DNA of 64,000 bases from Vibrio viridaestus (GCF_003856525.1 NZ_RJVQ01000004.1:186001-250000); one strand, 5' to 3'. Shown: positions 35,032 to 44,870, counted from the first letter of the stretch. Notes: generated by a model from the letters alone, not told the origin. A program made the numbers and translations.

Positions 35032-37404
35032 ATGAAACCAATGAAGAATCTAGCGCAGTATTATGTTGATTTGCTTGTTAAGCTGGGAATTCTGCGGTTT
35101 TCCATTCTTTTAGCCCTTGCATTAGTTGCTTTGGCCGTTGTGGTTCAAGTTGGCATTACTCTCGCATTAAAGGGCTTTGTTGACGATATTGATATCATTC
35201 GTTCTGTTTTCTTCGGCTTAATAATTACACCTTGGGCTGTGTATTTTTTATCAGTTGTCGTGGACCAATTGGAAGAATCTCGTCAACGATTATCTAAACT
35301 GGTGTCGAAGCTAAAAGACATGCGCTTCCGCGATCAGGAACTGAATTATCAGTTGCAACAGAATATCGTGAAATTGAATCAGGAAATAGAGGAGAGGATA
35401 AAGGCTGAAGAAGCTCGTGAAGAGGCGATGGTTGATCTGGAAAATGAAGTATACCAGAGGGAAAAAACTCAGCTAGAACTTGCCGAAAGAACAGCCTTAT
35501 TACGTTCTTTTATCGACGCATCACCAGACCTGATTTATTACCGTAACGCTAATGGTGTTTTCTCTGGTTGTAACCGAGCAATGGAAGAGCTGACGGGAAA
35601 AAGAGAAAGTGAGCTGGTCGGTTTATCGCCAAGGCAGGTATATAGCGAAGATGTCGCTCATCTTGTCATTGAAACGGATGACCATGTATTCAAAAATAAT
35701 TGTTCTATTACCTATGAACAATGGCTTGAATACCCTGATGGTCGTAAAAGCTATTTTGAGATTCGTAAAGTTCCCTTCTATTCCAACGAAGGTCGTCACC
35801 TTGGATTGGTCGGCTTTGGCCGTGATATTACCGAAAGAAAACGTCATGAAGAGTCGCTGGAAAAAGCCAGCCGGGATAAGACCACCTTTATTTCAACTAT
35901 TAGTCACGAATTGAGAACACCACTGAACGGTATTGTGGGTCTTAGTCGAATGTTGTTGGATACAACACTAACCGAAGATCAGCGCAAGTATATGCAGACA
36001 ATAAATGTCAGTGCCGTGACATTAGGGAATATCTTTAACGATATTATCGACATGGATAAGTTTGATCGTAAAAAGCTAGAGTTGTTCCCTGAGCCGCTAA
36101 ATTTTGAAGAGTTTATTGTTGAGATCGAGAGTCTGGCGGCCTTGATGGCAGAGCAAAAAGGGCTACGCTTCGACTTGGACCGTTTGAGCGATCTTCCGGT
36201 TGCGATTGAAATTGATGGAACGCGTTTACGGCAAGTTATTTGGAACTTATTAAGTAATGCGATGAAGTTCACGAAAGAGGGCGGCGTCGTAATGACGGTA
36301 AGTGCCGATATTCAAGGTGCAGATGCCTTTGTTTCCATTGATATTGAAGATACTGGTATTGGTATACCTGAAGAAGACCTAGATAAAATATTTGCGATGT
36401 ATTATCAGGTCAAGTCGGATAAAGATAATCTTCATGCTGTTGGGACCGGTATTGGTCTGGCGGTTTCGAAACAACTTATGAATATGATGAACGGTGATAT
36501 CGTCGTATCCAGTGAAGAAGGGTATGGAAGCACATTCACCGTGACATTAACGGCTCCGTTAGCGGTTATTCCTGAATCTGTAACAGAGCAACCAATACAG
36601 CAAAGAAGTCTTAATATCTTTATGGTTGAGGACATTGAGTTAAATGTGACTGTTGCCCGTTCGTTACTGGAAAGTTTGGGTCATACGGTCTCTGTTGCTA
36701 TGACTGGGCATGAAGCGTTGGATATGTTTGAACCTAATAAGTTTGATCTTGTTTTCCTAGATATTCAGTTACCTGATATGACGGGATTTGATATCGCACA
36801 GACCATTCGTCAGCGTTTCCAGCAAGACGGACCGTTACCACCTTTAGTTGCACTGACGGCCAATGTACTTAAAGATAAAAACGAATATATAAGAAACGGT
36901 ATGGATGATGCGATCAGTAAACCTTTATCCGTAACAGCAGTCAGGGATGTTTTAGAGCGGCAAACTCAGATAAGCGGTATTGAAAAGAAAGTACAAGAGA
37001 GTTCTACAGCTACGGCGGGGATTGATATGAATTCTACCAGCACTGATAAGAACGACTATCAGAGCGTGTTGGATCTCGACATGCTTAACTCTTACGTCGA
37101 TATTGTCGGTCCTCAGCCGGTATTAGATAGCATTAAAATGTTTGAAGATATGATGCCTGGATATATTGCAATTCTTGATTCTAATATGATGGCCAAGGAT
37201 CAGGATGCTATCGTTTCTGAAGCGCATAAAATTAAGGGTGCAGCCGGTTCTATTGGTTTAGCTCGTATCCAAAAAGTTGCGCAAAAAGCTCAGACACCAG
37301 AAGCACCCGCTTGGTGGGAAAATATTAGTGACTGGGTTGAAGAAATAAAAAATGAGTATTCTAAAGATATTCAATTATTAAAACAGTGGTTAGAAAATAG
37401 GTAA
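35032..37404 (+). CDS. arcB: ArcB, aerobic respiration control hybrid sensor kinase
   Basis: Quinone-responsive membrane kinase that phosphorylates ArcA. 790 residues from the ATG at 35032 (GGAG 6 nt upstream); the ORF opens at a GTG 15 nt earlier. Two membrane helices (about 21-45 and 55-78), coiled coil, PAS domain (about 155-275), kinase core with His292 in ISHELRTP, receiver with Asp577 in FLDIQLPD, HPt domain with His732 in EAHKIKGAAG. Of the two redox cysteines of the E. coli protein, Cys180 is kept (SGCNRA) but the Cys241 position holds Tyr (GRKSYFEIRK). An extra Cys is at 224. A lipoprotein gene follows after 3 nt. Confidence 0.97.
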   Translation: MKPMKNLAQYYVDLLVKLGILRFSILLALALVALAVVVQVGITLALKGFVDDIDIIRSVFFGLIITPWAVYFLSVVVDQLEESRQRLSKLVSKLKDMRFRDQELNYQLQQNIVKLNQEIEERIKAEEAREEAMVDLENEVYQREKTQLELAERTALLRSFIDASPDLIYYRNANGVFSGCNRAMEELTGKRESELVGLSPRQVYSEDVAHLVIETDDHVFKNNCSITYEQWLEYPDGRKSYFEIRKVPFYSNEGRHLGLVGFGRDITERKRHEESLEKASRDKTTFISTISHELRTPLNGIVGLSRMLLDTTLTEDQRKYMQTINVSAVTLGNIFNDIIDMDKFDRKKLELFPEPLNFEEFIVEIESLAALMAEQKGLRFDLDRLSDLPVAIEIDGTRLRQVIWNLLSNAMKFTKEGGVVMTVSADIQGADAFVSIDIEDTGIGIPEEDLDKIFAMYYQVKSDKDNLHAVGTGIGLAVSKQLMNMMNGDIVVSSEEGYGSTFTVTLTAPLAVIPESVTEQPIQQRSLNIFMVEDIELNVTVARSLLESLGHTVSVAMTGHEALDMFEPNKFDLVFLDIQLPDMTGFDIAQTIRQRFQQDGPLPPLVALTANVLKDKNEYIRNGMDDAISKPLSVTAVRDVLERQTQISGIEKKVQESSTATAGIDMNSTSTDKNDYQSVLDLDMLNSYVDIVGPQPVLDSIKMFEDMMPGYIAILDSNMMAKDQDAIVSEAHKIKGAAGSIGLARIQKVAQKAQTPEAPAWWENISDWVEEIKNEYSKDIQLLKQWLENR

Positions 37405-37407
37405 TTT

Positions 37408-37860
37408 ATGAAAACGTTCGCTTTGGTGAGTCTGTTAGGGATTGCACTGTCAGGGTGTTCCAGCGTTGATTATGATGACTTAGATGGTACGCCGCGCTTC
37501 AGTGAGATCACTGGAGAACCGGTTGAAGTATCAAGTAATGTATGGGTTGATGATATTGATAATCAGGATATGCAGTCTGATGATATTAAATTTAAGGGCG
37601 AGGTACTCTTGTCCTCTGAATCTCAACTTCCAGCCGATTATCGTATAAAGAACCTCATTATTTATCAGGAAGGTAAGTCGATTAGTCTTTCGGAAGATCA
37701 GTTCGAAATTGATATTAGTACTGAAAATCAATGGACTATCTCATTCACTCTCTCAGGATTGAATATGCAAATTCCAATCGATGTATTGGTGCTTTTTTCT
37801 AATGACTCCGATGAAGCTTGGTTAATCGATAAAAAAGTAGTGATAAACACAGTTGAATAA
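37408..37860 (+). CDS. Predicted small acidic lipoprotein, function unknown
   Basis: 150 residues. The signal peptide ends in the lipobox LSGC with Cys17; Ser at +2 predicts outer-membrane sorting. The mature part is acidic (many Asp/Glu), lacks further cysteines and looks beta-rich, with alternating patterns such as FTLSGLNMQIPIDVLVLF. I do not recognise a family. It begins 3 nt after the arcB stop, with an AGGT just upstream inside the end of arcB, so it must be translated from the arcB transcript. It ends at a terminator shared with arcA. Whether it acts with ArcB is only a guess from position. Confidence 0.8.
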   Translation: MKTFALVSLLGIALSGCSSVDYDDLDGTPRFSEITGEPVEVSSNVWVDDIDNQDMQSDDIKFKGEVLLSSESQLPADYRIKNLIIYQEGKSISLSEDQFEIDISTENQWTISFTLSGLNMQIPIDVLVLFSNDSDEAWLIDKKVVINTVE

Positions 37861-37886
37861 AAAAAGGCCCTGAAGGGCCTTTATAA
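37856..37886. terminator. Bidirectional terminator between arcB operon and arcA
   Basis: Stem AAAGGCCC (37863-37870) / GGGCCTTT (37875-37882), TGAA loop, A-run to the left and T's to the right. It serves both converging transcripts. Confidence 0.88.
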
Positions 37887-37902
37887 CTGGTGTAACTCAA
37901 TA

Positions 37903-38619
37903 TTATAAATCAATATCACCGCAGAAACGATAACCTTCACCATGAATAGTCGCGATGATTTCTGGAGTACCATTCACTGATTCGAAATGTTTACGAATAC
38001 GTCTGATTGTTACATCGACAGTCCGGTCATGAGGCTTCAACTCTCGACCTGTCATTTTTTTCAATAAATCAGCACGTGTCTGAATTTTTCCTGGGTTTTC
38101 ACAAAAATGAAGCAGTGCTCTAAACTCTGAACGAGGAAGCTTATATGAACCTCCATCAGGGCTAATAAGAGAACGACTGTTGATATCCAACTCCCATCCA
38201 TTGAATCGGTATGCTTCAACATTACGTTTTTCTTCGTGGACTGCGTTCGCTGTCATCGAACGACCTAGTAGGTTACGAGCGCGAATAGTAAGTTCTCTTG
38301 GGTTAAAAGGCTTAGTAATATAATCATCAGCCCCAATTTCTAGTCCAAGAATTTTGTCCACTTCATTGTCACGACCCGTTAAAAACATAAGAGCAACATC
38401 TGCTTGCTCTCTCAATTCACGAGCAAGTAGTAGGCCATTTTTCCCTGGCAAGTTAATATCCATTATTACAAGATTGATGGATTGATCGGAAAGTACTCTG
38501 TGCATGTCGTCACCATTGCTGGCTTCAAATACACTGTATCCCTCTGCTTCAAAAATACTTTTAAGCGTATTACGAGTAACTTGCTCATCTTCTACGATAA
38601 GAATCTGCGGGGTTTGCAT
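37903..38619 (-). CDS. arcA: ArcA, response regulator of redox metabolism
   Basis: OmpR/PhoB-type DNA-binding regulator, partner of ArcB, that represses aerobic respiratory genes under low oxygen. 238 residues, as in E. coli. Receiver N-terminus [23 protein letters not shown]; the phosphoacceptor Asp54 is in [12 protein letters not shown]; Lys in [12 protein letters not shown]. The winged helix contains [12 protein letters not shown] and [10 protein letters not shown]. It faces arcB tail to tail; in E. coli the two genes are far apart. The 312-bp upstream region contains a perfect FNR box. Confidence 0.97.
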   Translation of the reverse strand: MQTPQILIVEDEQVTRNTLKSIFEAEGYSVFEASNGDDMHRVLSDQSINLVIMDINLPGKNGLLLARELREQADVALMFLTGRDNEVDKILGLEIGADDYITKPFNPRELTIRARNLLGRSMTANAVHEEKRNVEAYRFNGWELDINSRSLISPDGGSYKLPRSEFRALLHFCENPGKIQTRADLLKKMTGRELKPHDRTVDVTIRRIRKHFESVNGTPEIIATIHGEGYRFCGDIDL

Positions 38620-38931
38620 CGGCGGTACCTAAACTTGTTAAAAAATTGTATTAAAACGCAATAAATTATAGGTAAAAGATAACATATTAGTCATGTTATG
38701 TTGATATTAACCTAAAGTACCCAAAAAGAATACTCAGATTCGATTTCCGCCTTCCATGGGGGGTATGGCTGCATGCCGTTATAATATTGGGCTTTTACTG
38801 TGTAAATTCTATCTTGTTAACAGCATAGTAACAATGACAAAATGTTCCTTCCACACATTTTGTTGATTTACATCAAGAGCTCGTAACCTCAAGGTAACAT
38901 TAGTAATATTGATGAAAAACAGAAGGATATA
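38620..38931. other. arcA-DUF3293 divergent intergenic region
   Basis: 312 bp carrying promoters for both genes. A perfect FNR box lies at 38863-38876. On minus TACTAT (38830-38825) is a possible arcA -10; if used, the arcA leader would be about 200 nt. On plus TAACAT (38895-38900) and TAATAT (38904-38909) are possible -10 elements for the DUF3293 gene. A 36-codon frame from 38757 lacks a ribosome-binding site and was not called. Confidence 0.45.
38863..38876. promoter_or_regulatory. Perfect FNR box upstream of arcA and the DUF3293 gene
   Basis: TTGAT-TTAC-ATCAA matches the FNR consensus TTGAT-N4-ATCAA at all ten positions. The centre is about 62 bp before the DUF3293 start and 250 bp before arcA. 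FNR activates arcA in E. coli, so arcA is the natural target, but the distance to a good -10 fits neither gene neatly. Confidence 0.65.
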
Positions 38932-39324
38932 ATGACCGATTCTCAGTTATGGAGTGCCTATATTGACACTGTTTTTGATGTATCACATGGCATCTCATTT
39001 CCTAATTATGCGATTATTACGGCTTGGAACCCATTGAGTATACCAGTGTCATATGTAAAAAATCAGGAGTATAATATGGAGCTCCTGCGAGACTTAACCC
39101 GATTTCAGTATTTTCCTTTGCTCGCGGGAGATCGTGAGTTTCAGTGGGTTGAAGAGAGTTTTGCAGTCAATATGACGTTAGAAGATGCACTGGCTCTTGG
39201 GGAAAAATATTCTCAGAATGCAATTTATTATGTCTCCGATGGAGAGTTGTACTTGTATTCATGTATCGATAAGCGTTCGTCTCATCTGGGACCGTTCAAA
39301 GATAGAATTATAAAAAAGCCTTAA
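38932..39324 (+). CDS. DUF3293 domain protein
   Basis: 130 residues, cytoplasmic, no signal peptide. The N-terminal part YAIITAWNPLSIPVS followed by an Asn-containing segment and RDLTRFQYFPLLAGD is typical of DUF3293, whose function is unknown. RBS AGAAGGAT precedes the ATG. It is followed after 19 nt by the RraA paralogue, so the two are probably one operon. A perfect FNR box lies 62 bp upstream. Confidence 0.8.
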   Translation: MTDSQLWSAYIDTVFDVSHGISFPNYAIITAWNPLSIPVSYVKNQEYNMELLRDLTRFQYFPLLAGDREFQWVEESFAVNMTLEDALALGEKYSQNAIYYVSDGELYLYSCIDKRSSHLGPFKDRIIKKP

Positions 39325-39343
39325 TAAGAATCATGGAGGAATA

Positions 39344-39826
39344 ATGAAAGATATCACTACTGTTATTTGCGACAAGTATAACTCCGATATTCAGATACTT
39401 GATCTGCCCTTACATAACTTCGGCTATAGAAGTGTTTTTTTTGGTCAAGTCGTTACTGTTAGTTGTTTCAAAGATAATGCGAAAGTGACTGAACTATTAA
39501 GTCAGGATGGTAAAGGCAAAGTGTTAGTTGTTGATGGGAATGGTTCGAGTGATGTGGCGTTATTTGATGACTCGCTTGCCGCTATTGCGATGAAAAACAA
39601 CTGGGAAGGCGTTGTTATCTACGGTGCCGTTCGTGAAGTAGGTGCACTCGCTGATAGGGATTTAGGGATTAAAGCTTTTGCTGTTTGCCCTAAAAAGTCA
39701 AACAACCATGACTCGGGACATGTCAACATTACATTGCGTATTGCTAACCAATCGATTCAGCCTGGTGATTATTTATATTCAGATTGGAATGGTATTGTTT
39801 TATCACCTAAAGAGCTCGAAATTTAA
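39344..39826 (+). CDS. RraA-family protein (RraA paralogue / putative HMG aldolase)
   Basis: 160 residues with the whole RraA fold: FGYRSVFFGQVVTVSCF, GKVLVVDGNGSSDVALFDDSLA, NWEGVVIYGAVRE, DLGIKAFAV, and PGDYLYSDWNGIVLS. RraA inhibits RNase E in E. coli; relatives with Arg-Asp in the G-x-x-R-D motif are class II HMG/oxaloacetate aldolases. Here the motif is GAVRE (Arg97, Glu98), so neither E. coli-like (GAVRQ) nor a canonical aldolase. Vibrio genomes usually carry a second, more canonical RraA elsewhere. GGAGG precedes the ATG. Confidence 0.85.
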   Translation: MKDITTVICDKYNSDIQILDLPLHNFGYRSVFFGQVVTVSCFKDNAKVTELLSQDGKGKVLVVDGNGSSDVALFDDSLAAIAMKNNWEGVVIYGAVREVGALADRDLGIKAFAVCPKKSNNHDSGHVNITLRIANQSIQPGDYLYSDWNGIVLSPKELEI

Positions 39827-39980
39827 TCACTTCGTTCTGTTTTGATATGAAATTACGTGCTTTTATCAATGAAATTCGAACTTAGAGCAAAAAATAGTAA
39901 GTTTTAATTGACGCCCCCTATAAAAATAAGGTAAACGTAGGGGCAGCAAACGCAAAACGAATAAAATAGTGAATTTGTAA
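39827..39980 (+). promoter_or_regulatory. thr operon promoter region
   Basis: TTGACG (39908-39913) is the best -35; the matching -10 (TAAACG, 39932-39937) is poor. An inverted repeat CCCCTA (39915-39920) / TAGGGG (39938-39943) spans the spacer and could be an operator or just a hairpin in the leader. No regulator could be assigned. Confidence 0.4.
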
Positions 39981-40058
39981 ATGAACGCATACTGCCCATT
40001 AGTAATGATTACCACCATTATTATTACCGACATTACGAGTGTTGGGGCAGGCTGCTGA
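39981..40058 (+). CDS. thrL: thr operon leader peptide
   Basis: 25-codon reading frame, [20 protein letters not shown] followed by VGAGC. It contains 4 Thr and 5 Ile codons, nearly all clustered at codons 10-19, as expected for control by charged tRNA-Thr and tRNA-Ile. A Rho-independent attenuator follows 18 nt after the stop and thrA comes next. The ribosome-binding site is weak by eye. Confidence 0.9.
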   Translation: MNAYCPLVMITTIIITDITSVGAGC

Positions 40059-40075
40059 GCGAAATTTTTAGAATT

Positions 40076-40112
40076 AAGGGCCTGTATCCAACAAGATGCA
40101 GGCCCTTTTTTT
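40076..40112 (+). terminator. thr attenuator
   Basis: 13-bp stem from 40076-40088 with 40095-40107 (one T-G pair), GGGCCTG/CAGGCCC core, then T7. A competing antiterminator is visible: CAGGC (40048-40052, end of thrL) can pair with GCCTG (40080-40084), breaking the stem when a ribosome stalls at the Thr/Ile codons. Confidence 0.9.
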
Positions 40113-40138
40113 ATACCTATGATGTATTGGAGGAAGGG

Positions 40139-42598
40139 ATGCGTGTATTAAAGTTCGGTGGTTCGTCATTAGCTGATGCCGACCGGTTCTTAAGAGCTGC
40201 GCAAATTGTGGCAAACAATGCCAAGCAAGAAGAGGTTTCTGTTGTCTTATCTGCGCCAGGTAAAACAACAAATAAACTTGTTGCAATAATTGAGTCTGCT
40301 TTAAAAAATGGTGAATCAGAGGTGCAAATTGAGGAGCTTCAAACCTCATTTGATCAATTGTTTGCAGGAATTAAGCAAGAGTTACCAACGATTGATGGTA
40401 CTGCATTCCAGGAGACAGTCACCAAGTCTCTTTCTACTCTACGTCAATTTGTTCACGGTATCGGCCTATTAGGTATGTGCCCTGATAATGTCAATGCAAG
40501 AATTATCAGTAAGGGCGAGAGAATCTCTATTCAGTTAATGAAAGCGGTTCTGGAAGCTAAGGGGCAAAAAGCACATCTCATAGATCCTACCGAATATCTT
40601 TATGCACAAGGTAATCACTTGGAAGCGATGGTTGATGTCGATATTTCGACTGAAAATTTCAAACGTAACCCTTTACCAAGTGAGCATGTTATTATCATGC
40701 CTGGTTTTACTGCTGGGAATGATAAGGGTGAGTTAGTCTGTCTTGGTCGTAACGGCTCAGATTACTCAGCGGCCGTACTTGCAGCTTGTCTACGTGCTGA
40801 TTGCTGCGAGATCTGGACTGATGTTGATGGCGTTTATAACTGTGATCCACGATTAGTTCATGATGCCCGCTTACTGAAATCATTGAGTTATCAGGAAGCA
40901 ATGGAATTATCTTATTTCGGTGCTTCTGTTCTTCATCCTAAAACTATAGCTCCAATTGCCCGCTTCCAAATTCCTTGTCTAATCAAAAACAGCTTTAACC
41001 CTCAAGGTCCAGGTACGCTCATCGGTCAGGATACTGGCGAAGATAATCTGCCAATTAAAGGCATTACAACGCTGAATAACCTGACAATGGTCAATGTGTC
41101 CGGTCCGGGTATGAAAGGTATGGTTGGCATGGCAAGCCGCGTATTTGGTGCAATGTCTTCCGCTGGTGTATCTATTGTTTTAATTACACAATCGTCTTCT
41201 GAATACTCAATCAGCTTCTGTATTGAAGCCCAGGACAAAGCTAAAGCCGAACAAACGTTATCTGAGGCTTTCGAACTCGAGTTGAAAGATGGCATTCTTG
41301 AGCCAGTTGATTTCATCGATCATGTTGCGATTGTAACCTTGGTGGGTGATGGCATGAGAACTGCCAGTGGTATTGCATCGCAGTTCTTCCGTTCTCTTGC
41401 TGAAGTTCATGTGAACATCGTTGCTATTGCTCAGGGTTCTTCCGAGCGTGCAATCTCCGCTGTGATTTCTGAAGATAAGATCTCAGAAGCTATCAAAGCG
41501 TGTCACGAGAACTTATTCAACGCTAAACACCATTTAGACGTATTTGTTGTTGGTGTTGGTGGTGTCGGTGGTGAACTTATCGACCAAATCTCACGTCAGC
41601 AGCCTAAATTAGCTGCGAAAGGGATTATTATCCGCGTGTGCGGTCTTGCAAACAGCAAAGGACTGCTTCTAGATGCGGAAGGCTTACCGCTAGATAATTG
41701 GCGTGATCGTCTTGGCGGGGTTACTGAAGAGTTCAGTCTTGCAAGACTCATCGCGTTGGTTCAACGCAACCATATTATCAACCCTGTCTTGGTTGATTGT
41801 ACGTCTAGTGATGAGATTGCTAATCAGTATGCTGATTTTATCTCAGCAGGTTTCCACGTTGTGACACCAAACAAAAAAGCGAATACTGCGAGTATGGCTT
41901 ACTATCAGCAACTGCGTGATGTAGCTCGTCGTTCTCGTCGTCGCTTGATGTATGAAACAACAGTTGGCGCTGGCTTGCCTGTTATCGAAAACCTGCAAAA
42001 TCTGATCGCAGCAGGGGACGAGCTAGAGAGATTTAATGGAATTCTTTCTGGTTCCTTATCATTTATCTTTGGTAAATTAGATGAAGGCTTAACATTAAGC
42101 CAGGCGACTCAAATCGCAAAAGACAAAGGGTTCACAGAGCCAGATCCTCGTGACGATTTATCTGGTATGGACGTTGCGCGTAAGCTGCTTATTCTTGCCC
42201 GTGAAGCAGGTATGAAATTAGAGCTTTCTGATGTTGATGTTGAATTAGCGCTGCCACCAGGATTCGATGCGAGTGGCTCTGTCGAAGATTTTATGGATCG
42301 ACTTCCTGCAGCTGACGCCTATTTCTCTGAACTTTTAGCTGAAGCACAGAAAGAAGGTAAAGTTCTTCGTTACGTCGGTGAAATTGCTGAGGGTAAATGC
42401 CGAGTTAAAATCGCTCAGGTTGATGAAAATAACCCTATGTTTAAAATCAAGGATGGAGAAAACGCATTAGCTTTCTATAGCCGTTACTATCAGCCAATAC
42501 CATTGGTATTGCGTGGTTATGGTGCAGGTACAGAAGTAACTGCTGCAGGTGTTTTTGCGGATGTAATGCGTACGCTAGGATGGAAATTAGGGGCGTAA
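40139..42598 (+). CDS. thrA: ThrA, aspartokinase I / homoserine dehydrogenase I
   Basis: Fused enzyme for the first and third steps of the threonine branch. 819 residues (E. coli 820). The start is the ATG at 40139 ([17 protein letters not shown]) with GGAGG at 40129-40133; an upstream TTG adds four residues only. Kinase domain at 1-250 ([15 protein letters not shown]), two ACT regulatory segments ([22 protein letters not shown]), then the NAD(P)-fold [12 protein letters not shown] near residue 467 and the dehydrogenase signature around [18 protein letters not shown]. Threonine feedback inhibition is known for the family. Confidence 0.98.
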   Translation: MRVLKFGGSSLADADRFLRAAQIVANNAKQEEVSVVLSAPGKTTNKLVAIIESALKNGESEVQIEELQTSFDQLFAGIKQELPTIDGTAFQETVTKSLSTLRQFVHGIGLLGMCPDNVNARIISKGERISIQLMKAVLEAKGQKAHLIDPTEYLYAQGNHLEAMVDVDISTENFKRNPLPSEHVIIMPGFTAGNDKGELVCLGRNGSDYSAAVLAACLRADCCEIWTDVDGVYNCDPRLVHDARLLKSLSYQEAMELSYFGASVLHPKTIAPIARFQIPCLIKNSFNPQGPGTLIGQDTGEDNLPIKGITTLNNLTMVNVSGPGMKGMVGMASRVFGAMSSAGVSIVLITQSSSEYSISFCIEAQDKAKAEQTLSEAFELELKDGILEPVDFIDHVAIVTLVGDGMRTASGIASQFFRSLAEVHVNIVAIAQGSSERAISAVISEDKISEAIKACHENLFNAKHHLDVFVVGVGGVGGELIDQISRQQPKLAAKGIIIRVCGLANSKGLLLDAEGLPLDNWRDRLGGVTEEFSLARLIALVQRNHIINPVLVDCTSSDEIANQYADFISAGFHVVTPNKKANTASMAYYQQLRDVARRSRRRLMYETTVGAGLPVIENLQNLIAAGDELERFNGILSGSLSFIFGKLDEGLTLSQATQIAKDKGFTEPDPRDDLSGMDVARKLLILAREAGMKLELSDVDVELALPPGFDASGSVEDFMDRLPAADAYFSELLAEAQKEGKVLRYVGEIAEGKCRVKIAQVDENNPMFKIKDGENALAFYSRYYQPIPLVLRGYGAGTEVTAAGVFADVMRTLGWKLGA

Positions 42599-42602
42599 TA
42601 GA

Positions 42603-43574
42603 ATGAATGAACAGAATTCAGGTGTCGTGGTTTATGCACCGGCTTCAATCGGTAATGTGAGTGTTGGTTTTGATGTTTTGGGGGCCGCAGTGTCCCCGAT
42701 CGATGGCACTCTGTTAGGTGATCGTGTTGAAGTAAAAAGTAGTAATACCGAGTATTCATTAAACCTTGCTGGCCATTTTGTATCCAAGCTACCTTCGGAT
42801 CCAAAAGAAAACATTGTTTATGATTGCTGGGTAGTGTTTAAGCGTGAACTAGAGAAAAAAGGTGGCAAGCTTTTACCTCTTGAAATGACGCTCGAAAAGA
42901 ACATGCCTATTGGCTCTGGGCTTGGCTCAAGCGCTTGCTCTATTGTTGCCGCATTAGATGCGTTGAATCAGTTCCATAATAACCCTTTGAGTGAGATGGA
43001 GCTGCTGGCTCTTATGGGTGAGATGGAAGGTAAAATATCTGGTGGAATTCACTATGATAACGTCGCACCTTGTTATTTAGGTGGCTTGCAGCTTATGCTG
43101 GAAGAACTGGGGATCATTAGTCAGGAAGTACCTTGCTTTGATGAGTGGTATTGGGTCATGGCGTATCCAGGAATCAAAGTATCGACTGCTGAAGCCAGAG
43201 CAATTCTTCCATCTCAATATCGTCGCCAAGATGTGATAGCTCACGGCCGTCACTTGGCTGGATTTATCCATGCTTGTCATTCAAATCAGCCGGAATTAGC
43301 CGCTAAACTGATTAAAGACGTGATCGCAGAACCATATCGTGAGAAACTTCTGCCTGGTTTTGCAAACGCCCGCAGCTATGCTGCATCTGCAGGTGCTTTA
43401 ACGACTGGTATTTCAGGTAGCGGTCCGACATTATTCAGTATCTGCAAAGAAAAAGATGTCGCTGAGCGAGTAGCTCGGTGGTTAGAACAGAATTATGTAC
43501 AGAACGAAGAAGGGTTCGTCCATATTTGTCGTTTAGATAAACAAGGATCGAAACTGACAGGAAGTGAGCTATGA
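42603..43574 (+). CDS. thrB: ThrB, homoserine kinase
   Basis: GHMP-superfamily kinase that phosphorylates homoserine. 323 residues from this ATG, slightly longer than E. coli (310). N-terminus [20 protein letters not shown]; the ATP loop [16 protein letters not shown] is at about residues 101-116; C-terminal [15 protein letters not shown]. The first six residues are not conserved, so the true start may be slightly internal. Four nucleotides separate it from thrA, and its end overlaps thrC by 4 nt (ATGA). Confidence 0.97.
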   Translation: MNEQNSGVVVYAPASIGNVSVGFDVLGAAVSPIDGTLLGDRVEVKSSNTEYSLNLAGHFVSKLPSDPKENIVYDCWVVFKRELEKKGGKLLPLEMTLEKNMPIGSGLGSSACSIVAALDALNQFHNNPLSEMELLALMGEMEGKISGGIHYDNVAPCYLGGLQLMLEELGIISQEVPCFDEWYWVMAYPGIKVSTAEARAILPSQYRRQDVIAHGRHLAGFIHACHSNQPELAAKLIKDVIAEPYREKLLPGFANARSYAASAGALTTGISGSGPTLFSICKEKDVAERVARWLEQNYVQNEEGFVHICRLDKQGSKLTGSEL

Positions 43575-44854
43575 AGCTTTACAATATAAAAGAGAATGAT
43601 GAACAAGTATCTTTCGGCCAGGCTGTCCGTCAAGGATTAGGTCGAAATCAGGGATTATTTTTTCCAGCAGAATTGCCTAAGTTTGATGATATTGATGCCC
43701 TGCTAGCGGAAGACTTTACTGCACGCAGTGCCAAGATTTTATCAGCGTTGATTGGTGATGAGCTACCTGCAGAAAAAGTATCTGAAATGGTCAATGAAGC
43801 GTTTCAGTTCCCAGCTCCGATTAATAAAGTAAAAGATGGCGTATACGCACTTGAGCTGTTCCATGGACCAACATTGGCTTTCAAAGATTTTGGTGGCCGC
43901 TTTATGGCTCAATCTTTAGCTGCTGTATCCAATGGTGGAAAAATCACGATCTTAACAGCAACATCTGGTGACACTGGTGCTGCTGTCGCTCATGCGTTCT
44001 ATGGCATGGAAGACATCAATGTTGTGATTCTTTACCCGAAAGGAAAAATTAGCCGCCTGCAGGAAAAACTGTTCTGTACTCTGGGTAAAAATATTCATAC
44101 TGTCGCTATCAATAGTGATTTCGATGCGTGTCAGTCTCTAGTTAAGCAAGCATTTGATGATCAAGAGTTGCGTGAAGAAATTGGATTGAACTCAGCCAAC
44201 TCGATCAACATTAGCCGTCTGATGGCTCAGATTTGCTACTACTTCGAAGCCGCATCTCAAATGAGCAAAGCAGAACGCGAAAATTTGGTCGTGTCTGTTC
44301 CAAGTGGTAACTTCGGTAACTTGACTGCTGGTTTGTTGGCGAAAGCTCTTGGTTTACCAATCAAGCGCTTCATCGCGGCGACTAATGTGAACGATACTGT
44401 GCCACGCTACCTTGAAACAGGTAAGTGGGAGCCAAAACAGACAATTGCCACAACATCAAACGCGATGGATGTGAGTCAGCCAAATAACTGGCCTCGAATC
44501 GAAGAACTGTGTTCTATTAAGAACTGGGGTTTAGATACGTTAGGTAAAGGTGCTGTTACAGATCAAGAAAGTGCTGCTTCTGTAAAAGAACTGAATGATC
44601 TTGGCTATTTATGTGAACCGCATGGTGCAATCGCTTATCGTGTATTGAATGAACAACTTCAAGATGGTGAAACAGGTCTGTTCCTGTGTACAGCTCATCC
44701 GGCTAAGTTTAAAGAAGTGGTTGATGATATTCTTGGTACGGATATAGAACTGCCAGGTCCACTGGCAAAACATGCTGCAATGGAGTTGTTGTCTGAAGCT
44801 CTAGATAATGATTTTGATGCGTTAAAAGCTGTATTACGTAAAGTACAGAAATAA
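43571..44854 (+). CDS. thrC: ThrC, threonine synthase
   Basis: PLP enzyme that converts O-phosphohomoserine to threonine. 427 residues (E. coli 428). The PLP Lys is in [11 protein letters not shown] near residue 107; the phosphate-binding loop is in [15 protein letters not shown]-terminus [24 protein letters not shown] is typical. The ATGA overlap with thrB shows coupled translation. Last gene of the operon. Confidence 0.98.
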   Translation: MKLYNIKENDEQVSFGQAVRQGLGRNQGLFFPAELPKFDDIDALLAEDFTARSAKILSALIGDELPAEKVSEMVNEAFQFPAPINKVKDGVYALELFHGPTLAFKDFGGRFMAQSLAAVSNGGKITILTATSGDTGAAVAHAFYGMEDINVVILYPKGKISRLQEKLFCTLGKNIHTVAINSDFDACQSLVKQAFDDQELREEIGLNSANSINISRLMAQICYYFEAASQMSKAERENLVVSVPSGNFGNLTAGLLAKALGLPIKRFIAATNVNDTVPRYLETGKWEPKQTIATTSNAMDVSQPNNWPRIEELCSIKNWGLDTLGKGAVTDQESAASVKELNDLGYLCEPHGAIAYRVLNEQLQDGETGLFLCTAHPAKFKEVVDDILGTDIELPGPLAKHAAMELLSEALDNDFDALKAVLRKVQK

Positions 44855-44870
44855 GCTTTAATCGAAAGTA

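Noticed and set aside
38757-38867. 36-codon frame upstream of the DUF3293 gene
   Set aside because: No ribosome-binding site, and it runs into the FNR box; not supported.
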